Source: Bacteroidales bacterium (lineage in GTDB: Bacteria > Bacteroidota > Bacteroidia > Bacteroidales > SMBSF77). From it: a stretch of DNA of 6,294 bases. Every line of letters begins with the position of its first letter. Within the stretch, counting starts at the first letter, position 1. Below are positions 1-5,204 of this stretch, one piece after another. The stretch is taken from assembly GCA_021106655.1 (NCBI GenBank), contig JAIOTT010000274.1, forward strand, positions 1-6,294. The letters are read 5' to 3'. The notes beneath the pieces are model-generated. The model saw only the letters and a program-made list of their open reading frames with translations, was not told the origin of the DNA and ran no database searches. The position numbers and the translations under genes are program-made.

Positions 1-263
1 CCGGGTTTTTATTTAATTTTACACACGCTTCATGGCGTACCAAAGTTTCACAAAGTATATGAATTATTCAGCCTAAATACTTTCTCCAAAATTACAAAAA
101 GAAAACAAATATTCTATTCCTTGCCAACATACTGAAACAATATGAATTATGAAGTTTTTTCGCCTTTTAAAAATATTCTGTTAAAACTTTCACACTTAAA
201 TACTTTTACTTATTTTAGGCAGCTAATTTAACAAAACCACTCTAAAAAAATACACTAAAGCCT
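1..263. other. AT-rich non-coding leader upstream of the kbl-acpS-acsA-ACP-kbl gene run
   Basis: I find no credible coding sequence on either strand. The stretch contains several exact short direct repeats: ATATGAATTAT at 57-67 and 140-150, TAAATACTTT at 74-83 and 197-206, and AAATATTCT at 107-115 and 171-179. A CACAAAG-type repeat lies at 39-55. I looked for the Bacteroidota promoter pattern (TTTG near -33, TAnnTTTG near -7) and found no full match; the nearest is TACTTTTA at 201-208, without a -33 partner. The promoter of the downstream operon probably lies here, but I cannot place it. Confidence 0.6.
39..55 (+). repeat. Short CAAAG-type intergenic repeat (left end)
   Basis: Two units spaced 10 bp apart, ACCAAAG (39-45) and CACAAAG (49-55). 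They resemble, in opposite orientation, the three CTTTGTG units at the right edge of the window. I associate arrays of CACAAAG units with intergenic regions of Bacteroidota genomes, but that is memory and not verified here. Confidence 0.4.
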
Positions 264-1463
264 ATGTACGGAGAATACCAAAATTTCCTTCAGGAAGAAC
301 TCGATAAAATCAAAGCAGAAGGCCTTTACAAAGTTGAAAGGATATTAACCACTTCACAATGTGTTGAGATAAAAACGGTAAGAGGTTTGGATGTGCTTAA
401 TTTTTGTGCAAACAACTATCTTGGCCTCTGTTGTGATCCAAGAGTTATGGCTGCTGCAAATATTGCTTTTTTTAAGTGGGGCTTTGGGATGGCATCTGTA
501 AGATTTATATGCGGAACTCAGCAGCTTCATAAAGATCTTGAAAAGAAACTAAGTGAATTTCTTGGTACAGAAGATACAATTTTATATTCCTCTGCTTTTG
601 ATGCAAATGGAGGAGTATTTGAACCTCTTCTGGGCCCTGAAGATGTCCTTATCTCTGATGCATTAAATCATGCTTCTATAATCGACGGTGTCAGGCTCTG
701 TAGAGCAAAACGCTTTGTCTATAGCAATAATAATATGGAAGAGCTGGAGGAAAGACTAATTGAAGCTGGCAATGCCAGGTTTAAAATGATTGTTACCGAT
801 GGTGTGTTTTCAATGGATGGTATTATTGCCCAGATTGATAAAATATGTGATCTTGCTGATAAATATAATGCTTTGGTGTTGGTTGATGATTCACATGCCA
901 CCGGTTTTGTTGGCGAAACAGGTAGAGGTAGTTTTGAATATTGTAATGCAATGGGCCGTGTAGATATTATCACTACCACTTTTGGTAAGGCTTTAGGTGG
1001 TGCTTCAGGTGGCTGTGTTTCCGGAAAAAATGAGATAATCGACTTATTAAGACAGCGCTCCAGGCCATATCTTTTCTCAAACTCCCTTGCTCCGGCTATT
1101 GCAGGAGCCACACTTGAGGTGCTGAACATCCTGAGTCAGTCATCTGATTTAAAGAAAAAGTTGGAATGGAATACCAAGAGGTTTAGGAAAGGAATGAAAG
1201 AAGCAGGATTTACTATAGTTCCTGGTACACATCCAATAGTTCCGATAATGCTGGGACATCTCCCTGATGATGCAAAACTATCACAGTTATTTGCTGAAGA
1301 ATTGCTTGACGAAGGTATTTATGTAATTGGGTTCTATTTCCCCGTTGTCCCAAGAGGAAAATCAAGGATACGTGTACAGATAAGTGCAGCACATTCATCA
1401 AAACACATTGATCTGGCAATTGAGAAATTTGTGAAAGTAGGGAAAAAACTGGGAGCGATTTAG
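264..1463 (+). CDS. kbl: KBL-family alpha-oxoamine synthase, copy 1 (2-amino-3-ketobutyrate CoA ligase / glycine C-acetyltransferase)
   Basis: PLP-dependent fold-type I enzyme of the alpha-oxoamine synthase family, cytoplasmic. The family reaction is 2-amino-3-ketobutyrate + CoA to glycine + acetyl-CoA, reversible. At 399 aa it matches the usual KBL length of about 397-398. Visible motifs are CANNYLGL (48-55), GMASVRFICGTQ (75-86), the PLP-stacking His in NHASIIDG (His136), VFSMDG (182-187), VDDSH (207-211, Asp and His contacting PLP), the Schiff-base Lys242 in TTFGKALGG, and the carboxylate-binding Arg370 in SRIR. The central block (residues 107-165) is very close to classical KBL, including E. 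coli's. Odd points: residues 56-73, where most KBLs read like SSHPD...DSHG, read CCDPR...FFKWG here, and the Lys loop has TTTFGK where typical KBL has TGTLGK. The start is chosen because MYGEYQNFL aligns with the N-terminus of other KBLs; there is no clear Shine-Dalgarno. First gene of a five-gene run. KBL family is near certain; the exact acyl or amino substrate is not. Confidence 0.93.
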   Translation: MYGEYQNFLQEELDKIKAEGLYKVERILTTSQCVEIKTVRGLDVLNFCANNYLGLCCDPRVMAAANIAFFKWGFGMASVRFICGTQQLHKDLEKKLSEFLGTEDTILYSSAFDANGGVFEPLLGPEDVLISDALNHASIIDGVRLCRAKRFVYSNNNMEELEERLIEAGNARFKMIVTDGVFSMDGIIAQIDKICDLADKYNALVLVDDSHATGFVGETGRGSFEYCNAMGRVDIITTTFGKALGGASGGCVSGKNEIIDLLRQRSRPYLFSNSLAPAIAGATLEVLNILSQSSDLKKKLEWNTKRFRKGMKEAGFTIVPGTHPIVPIMLGHLPDDAKLSQLFAEELLDEGIYVIGFYFPVVPRGKSRIRVQISAAHSSKHIDLAIEKFVKVGKKLGAI

Positions 1464-1519
1464 GAAATAGATATGAGATATGAGATCAAGAGATTTGAGA
1501 TAATAAAGAATTAAGATTT
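1464..1519. repeat. Purine-rich heptad repeat in the kbl-acpS gap
   Basis: The 56-bp gap carries a degenerate 7-bp tandem repeat: GATATGA (1470-1476), GATATGA (1477-1483), GATCAAGA (1484-1491), GATTTGA (1492-1498), then GATA. It is strongly purine-biased on the plus strand. No hairpin followed by a T-run is seen, so nothing suggests that transcription stops between kbl and acpS. The AAGAATTAA at 1506-1514 before acpS also occurs immediately before the tdh start (minus strand, 6156-6164). Confidence 0.5.
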
Positions 1520-1894
1520 ATGATTGCGGGATTAGGAACAGATATAATTGAGGTTAGCAGGGTGAAGGAGCAATTGCTGAAGGATGAGGGATTTGTAAAT
1601 AATATATTTACCTCATCGGAGATAGAATATTGCGAATCAAAAAAAAATAAAGCCGAAAACTTTGCAGCACGATATGCAGCAAAAGAAGCGTTCTTTAAAG
1701 CTCTCGGGACCGGGTGGAGATATGGTATGACATTCAAGGAAATAGAAATAATAAATGATGAACTTGGGAAACCCGAAATTATAGTTAGTGGAAAAGTAAA
1801 AGAATTTATTGATAAAACGAAAGTAATAAATATTCACGTCTCCTTATCACATCTAAAGGACATTGTGAATGCAATTGTGATACTTGAAAAATAA
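1520..1894 (+). CDS. acpS: Holo-[acyl-carrier-protein] synthase (AcpS-type 4'-phosphopantetheinyl transferase)
   Basis: Transfers the 4'-phosphopantetheine arm of CoA to the conserved serine of acyl carrier proteins; cytoplasmic, Mg2+-dependent, usually trimeric. The 124 aa length is normal for AcpS (about 120-126). The N-terminal GLGTDIIEVSRV carries the metal-binding Asp8, and FAARYAAKEAFFKALGTG (residues 48-65) carries the second metal ligand Glu in the AAKEA motif. NDELGKPEI (79-87) and the C-terminal HVSLSHLKDIVNAIVILE (106-123) are also standard. No residue appears lost. It starts 56 bp after kbl copy 1 with no clear Shine-Dalgarno, and the next gene begins 25 bp later. The gene could be the genome's housekeeping acpS, but lying two genes upstream of a discrete ACP suggests it serves that partner. 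Recognition is firm; a dedicated role is inference. Confidence 0.95.
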   Translation: MIAGLGTDIIEVSRVKEQLLKDEGFVNNIFTSSEIEYCESKKNKAENFAARYAAKEAFFKALGTGWRYGMTFKEIEIINDELGKPEIIVSGKVKEFIDKTKVINIHVSLSHLKDIVNAIVILEK

Positions 1895-1908
1895 ATATAA
1901 ACTTATAA

Positions 1909-1914
1909 AAGGAG
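1909..1914 (+). promoter_or_regulatory. Ribosome binding site that fixes the start of the acetyl-CoA synthetase-like gene
   Basis: AAGGAG lies 5 nt before the ATG at 1920. It decides between that start and an upstream in-frame ATG at 1884, which would overlap acpS and add 12 lysine-rich residues (MKNKYKLIKGEK) encoded by the ribosome-binding region itself. A strong Shine-Dalgarno is noteworthy because acpS, the ACP, kbl copy 1 and tdh lack one. Confidence 0.75.
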
Positions 1915-1919
1915 AAAAA

Positions 1920-3638
1920 ATGTCGAACATTGGTTCATATGATGAAAGAATAAAAAACTTTGACTGGTCGCTTGCAGAAAAAGAGCTTGACTATAAAGAT
2001 GGTGACACATTTAATATTGGTTGGTATTGTTCTGACAGGATCTGTGAACAGGGAAAGGCAAATAAACTTGCTTTGATCTGGGAAGGTCTGGGTGGTGTTG
2101 AAAAAAGATATACCTTCAATGATGTTAGAGTAAGAAGTAATACTATTGGCCATTTTCTTAAAGGATTGGGAATAAAAAATGAAGATCGTGTATGTTTATT
2201 CATGGATAAGATCCCTGAACTGTATATTGGTTTTCTTGGTGTCCTGAAGATCGGTGCTGTTGCACAGCCATTATTTTCAGCCTTTGGTGATGAATCACTG
2301 CATGTAAGGCTCGATAATGCCCAAACAACAGCTATTATCACACAAAGAAAACATGTTGGGAAAGTTAGAAAGATATTAGATCAGATGCCATATCTGAAGC
2401 ATATTATTATTGTTGACCATGATGGTAAGAAAGAGTTGAAAGAGAGGGAAATGGTTTTTTCAATGGATGAAGCAGCTCCTGTCGAAAAGTTTGAAATATT
2501 CCCTACCAAAGCTGAATCACCATCTGTACTACATTATACTTCAGGAACTACAGGGCAACCAAAAGGGGTAAAGCATGTTCATTATTCCTTAATATCACAA
2601 TACCTTACAACAAAATGGGTATTAGATCTTCAGGATAATGATATTTATTGGTGTACTGCCGATCCGGGATGGGTAACAGGTACGTCATACGGAATTATTG
2701 GCCCATGGAGCCTTGGAATTACACAATGTGTTTTGGATACAGGTTTTGGTGCTGAGCCATGGTATAAATTCATTGAAAAAAATAAGATCTCCATGTGGTA
2801 TTCAGCCCCCACAGCTATTCGTTCACTCATGAAGGCCGGTGATGAAGTTGTTACTCAACATGATCTTTCTTCCTTAAGGCATCTTGCAAGTGTTGGTGAG
2901 CCTCTGAATGCTGAAGCTGTAATATGGTCAGAAAAAGTTTTTGGCTTACCATTTTATGATACTTACTGGCAAACGGAAACAGGATCGATGATGATATCTA
3001 ACTACCCAGGGATGAAGGTAAAACCCGGATCTATGGGTAAAACATTCCCGGGTATAACAGGAGTTATACTTGACCCTGATACCTTTGAAGAAATAAATGA
3101 GCCAAACAAACCCGGACTTATTGGCTTTAAACCTGATTGGCCGGCAATGATGAGAATGTACTGGAGAAACGAGGAGACGTATCAGAAAAAATTCAAAAAT
3201 GGCTGGTACATGTCCGGCGACCGCTCAACTATTGATATGGATGGCTATTATTGGTTTGTTGGCCGCGATGATGATGTTATCAATACAGGTGGGCATCTTG
3301 TTAGTCCGTTTGAAGTTGAATCGGCTCTGCTTGAACATGAAGCCGTTGCTGAATCAGCTGTCGTGGCTAAGCCTGATGATGTGAACATGGAAGTTGTTAA
3401 AGCCTTTGTAACTCTAAATAAAGGTTATGAAGCAAGTGATGAACTGGAATTAAAGATCATGAATTTTATCAGGAAAAAACTATCTCCGCTTGCAATGCCA
3501 CAGGAGATTGAATATCTTGATACACTACCAAAAACAAGAAGTGGAAAGATAATGAGAAGATTACTTCATGCTAAAGAATGGGGTGAGGAAATTGGTGATA
3601 CATCCACACTGGAAGATGATGCACCACGTATGATCTAG
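1920..3638 (+). CDS. acsA: AcsA-like acetyl-CoA synthetase / short-chain acyl-adenylating enzyme
   Basis: ANL-superfamily enzyme of 572 aa (same length class as Bacillus AcsA) that activates a short carboxylate with ATP to acyl-AMP and passes it to a thiol, normally CoA. Visible core motifs: P-loop YTSGTTGQPKGV (206-217), the substrate-pocket block WYSAPTAIR (293-301), SVGEPLN (324-330), DTYWQTETGS (347-356), SGD (432-434), hinge GRDDDVINTGG (448-458), and the C-terminal PKTRSGKIMRR with catalytic Lys543, the residue that protein acetylation silences in Acs enzymes. Trp350 corresponds to the Trp that limits the pocket to acetate/propionate in Acs (Salmonella Trp414), so a small acid is predicted. 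Odd point: after the hinge it reads GGHLVSPFEVES, with Leu460 where Salmonella Acs and Bacillus AcsA have an Arg (GHR / GER). It is followed 51 bp later by a free-standing ACP, so the acceptor thiol could be CoA or that ACP. Family firm; acceptor unknown. Confidence 0.9.
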   Translation: MSNIGSYDERIKNFDWSLAEKELDYKDGDTFNIGWYCSDRICEQGKANKLALIWEGLGGVEKRYTFNDVRVRSNTIGHFLKGLGIKNEDRVCLFMDKIPELYIGFLGVLKIGAVAQPLFSAFGDESLHVRLDNAQTTAIITQRKHVGKVRKILDQMPYLKHIIIVDHDGKKELKEREMVFSMDEAAPVEKFEIFPTKAESPSVLHYTSGTTGQPKGVKHVHYSLISQYLTTKWVLDLQDNDIYWCTADPGWVTGTSYGIIGPWSLGITQCVLDTGFGAEPWYKFIEKNKISMWYSAPTAIRSLMKAGDEVVTQHDLSSLRHLASVGEPLNAEAVIWSEKVFGLPFYDTYWQTETGSMMISNYPGMKVKPGSMGKTFPGITGVILDPDTFEEINEPNKPGLIGFKPDWPAMMRMYWRNEETYQKKFKNGWYMSGDRSTIDMDGYYWFVGRDDDVINTGGHLVSPFEVESALLEHEAVAESAVVAKPDDVNMEVVKAFVTLNKGYEASDELELKIMNFIRKKLSPLAMPQEIEYLDTLPKTRSGKIMRRLLHAKEWGEEIGDTSTLEDDAPRMI

Positions 3639-3646
3639 TAAAAATA

Positions 3647-3654
3647 TAATTTTG
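3647..3654 (+). promoter_or_regulatory. Possible Bacteroidota -7 promoter element before the ACP gene
   Basis: TAATTTTG matches the Bacteroidota -7 pattern TAnnTTTG and sits in the A-rich 51-bp gap (3639-3689) between the acyl-adenylating enzyme and the ACP gene. I see no TTTG at the expected -33 distance, and AT-rich DNA gives such matches by chance. It would allow separate transcription of ACP plus kbl copy 2, but support is weak. Confidence 0.2.
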
Positions 3655-3689
3655 AAAAGAAAAAATACTAATTAAAAAAAACAGAAAAA

Positions 3690-3941
3690 ATGGAAGAAAT
3701 GAAAGACATTATTTTGGAATACGTTATTGAAGAGTATCTTGAAGATGAAGACGAAGTATTAACCTATGATACCCCTCTGATCTCAGGTGGTATAGTTGAT
3801 TCTTTTTCAATGGTTTCATTGAAGAGGTTCCTGGAATTGAAATACGCAATTTCCATACCTGATGATAAAGCATCTCCGGAAGCTTTTGATACTGTTAATA
3901 GTATTGTAGATCTCGTTAATGAATTTGTTGGTAAAAAATAA
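3690..3941 (+). CDS. Small discrete acyl carrier protein (phosphopantetheine-binding)
   Basis: An 83-aa single-domain acyl carrier protein. It is acidic, especially helix I (EEYLEDEDE, 14-22), and has the carrier-protein layout: helix I, a long loop with TPLISGGIVDS, the phosphopantetheine serine at Ser38 (codon 3801-3803) opening helix II, then helices III and IV. It is not typical fatty-acid AcpP. The attachment site reads VDSFSMVSL rather than the usual DSL-D/T-x-VEL, helix II ends in KRFLELKY, and the loop has IPDDKASPEAFDTVNSI. Such divergent ACPs usually serve a specialised enzyme encoded nearby. Here the candidates are the adjacent acyl-adenylating enzyme (51 bp upstream) and kbl copy 2 (15 bp downstream), with AcpS available for priming. 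It starts at the first of two in-frame ATGs (3690; second at 3699); an A-rich leader replaces a Shine-Dalgarno. Confidence 0.88.
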   Translation: MEEMKDIILEYVIEEYLEDEDEVLTYDTPLISGGIVDSFSMVSLKRFLELKYAISIPDDKASPEAFDTVNSIVDLVNEFVGKK

Positions 3942-3943
3942 TC

Positions 3944-3948
3944 AGGAG
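3944..3948 (+). promoter_or_regulatory. Ribosome binding site of kbl copy 2
   Basis: AGGAG lies 8 nt before the ATG at 3957 and just after the ACP stop codon (3939-3941). It supports 3957 as the start and tight co-expression with the ACP. Confidence 0.6.
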
Positions 3949-3956
3949 AAAATATT

Positions 3957-5204
3957 ATGGCATATAGTAATAAAATCAGGGAAACATACCTGGAACAACT
4001 CAAAGGAATTCAGGATGCAGGAATATTTAAACAGGAAAGATTTATTCATTCTTCACAGGCTGCCGATATAGAAGTGGAATTTCCAACCGGATCTTCTCTT
4101 AAAAAGGTGATCAACATGTGTGCAAATAATTACCTCGGACTCTCAAGTCACCCCGATGTTGTTAAGGCAGCTCATGAAGGACTCGATTCAAGAGGATATG
4201 GCATGTCTTCTGTAAGATTTATTTGTGGAACTCAGGACATCCATCGTGAGCTGGAGAATAAGGTTACGGAATTCCTTGGCACTGAAGATACAATACTTTT
4301 TCCGTCATGTATGGATGCAAATGCTGGAGTATTCGAAGCAATATTAACAGATGAAGACGTTATGATCTCTGACAGGTTGGTTCATGCTTCTATCATTGAT
4401 GGAATGCGTCTTTGTGGTGCATTGCATGATACTTTCAAGCATTCCAATATGGATCATCTTGAGAAGAAGCTTCAACTTCATGCTGATAAAAGACTAAAGG
4501 TTGTTATCACTGACGGCGTTTTTTCAATGGATGGCGATACAGCAAAGCTTGATGAAATGGTTGATCTTTGCGAAAAATATGATGCTATGCTGTTTGTTGA
4601 CGACTCTCACTCGTCAGGATTTATCGGAACTACAGGTAGAGGAACACATGAAAAGTGTGGTGTAATGGGAAAAATCGACATCATAACAACCACCTTTGGA
4701 AAGGCTCTCGGTGGCGCTTCCGGTGGATGTGTTTCAGGAAGGAAAGAGATCGTTGAGATGTGTCGCCAAAAAGCACGTCCTTATCTTTTCTCTAACACTA
4801 TTGCACCTGTGGTTGTGTCGGGAGTTCTTAAGGTTCTGGATATTCTTTTAGCGAATACCGAACGCAGGGATAAGCTTGAAAAACTTACAGAATATTGGAG
4901 AAAAGGACTGACAGAAGCAGGTTTTGTTTTAAAAGATGGTGATACGCCAATAGTTCCTGTTATGCTCTTCAATGCCAAGTTAGCTCAGGATTTCTCAAAA
5001 GATCTTTATGATGAAGGTATCTACGCTATTGGATTCTTTTTCCCTGTTGTACCAAATGGAGCAGCAAGAATAAGAACACAGATATCCGCCGGACATGAGA
5101 TACATCATCTTGATAAAGCTCTTGCGGCTTTCATAAAAGTTGGAAAGAAGTATGATATTCTCGGGAAAAGCAAGCAGGAGATCATTGCGGCGTATGGACT
5201 TTAG
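3957..5204 (+). CDS. kbl: KBL-family alpha-oxoamine synthase, copy 2 (diverged paralogue next to an ACP)
   Basis: A second PLP-dependent alpha-oxoamine synthase, 415 aa, about 16 residues longer than copy 1 at its two ends together, including a C-terminal tail (about 401-415). It keeps all the core residues: CANNYLGL (55-62), GMSSVRFICGTQ (82-93), His143, VFSMDG (188-193), VDDSH (214-218), Schiff-base Lys249 in TTFGKALGG, and Arg373 in ARIR. It shares with copy 1 the unusual Lys loop TTTFGKALGGASGGCVSG, so the two look like relatives within one branch. Residues 62-80 are KBL-like (SSHPDVV...DSRG), but the 139-163 segment departs from the standard DALNHASIIDGVRLCKAKRY pattern, with Arg-Leu-Val before the PLP-stacking His and GALHDTFKHSN after it. 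It lies 15 bp after the ACP gene, so acyl-ACP rather than acyl-CoA is a plausible partner. The 3' end overlaps convergent tdh by 4 bases. Family certain; threonine-pathway function plausible, ACP use inferred. Confidence 0.92.
   Translation: MAYSNKIRETYLEQLKGIQDAGIFKQERFIHSSQAADIEVEFPTGSSLKKVINMCANNYLGLSSHPDVVKAAHEGLDSRGYGMSSVRFICGTQDIHRELENKVTEFLGTEDTILFPSCMDANAGVFEAILTDEDVMISDRLVHASIIDGMRLCGALHDTFKHSNMDHLEKKLQLHADKRLKVVITDGVFSMDGDTAKLDEMVDLCEKYDAMLFVDDSHSSGFIGTTGRGTHEKCGVMGKIDIITTTFGKALGGASGGCVSGRKEIVEMCRQKARPYLFSNTIAPVVVSGVLKVLDILLANTERRDKLEKLTEYWRKGLTEAGFVLKDGDTPIVPVMLFNAKLAQDFSKDLYDEGIYAIGFFFPVVPNGAARIRTQISAGHEIHHLDKALAAFIKVGKKYDILGKSKQEIIAAYGL

Noticed and set aside
152..189. Possible stem AAGTTTT / AAAACTT in the leader, as a riboswitch or attenuator
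   Set aside because: Only 7 AT-rich pairs around a 24-base loop, with no conserved aptamer core I recognise.
719..1129. Minus-strand open frame within kbl copy 1
   Set aside because: Low-complexity Ser/Leu-rich translation antisense to a well-conserved gene, with no recognisable domain; a shadow frame.
1884..1919. Upstream in-frame start for the acetyl-CoA synthetase-like gene
   Set aside because: It would overlap acpS, add a lysine-rich leader, and swallow the strong Shine-Dalgarno at 1909-1914 that serves the ATG at 1920; 1920 also gives the usual 572-aa AcsA length.
264..5204. Sphingolipid operon (serine palmitoyltransferase plus ACP)
   Set aside because: Both oxoamine synthases carry KBL motifs (SVRFICGTQ, NHASIIDG or VHASIIDG, FGKALGG) rather than the SPT pattern (GTFSKSL), and the adenylating enzyme keeps a Trp that restricts it to short acids.
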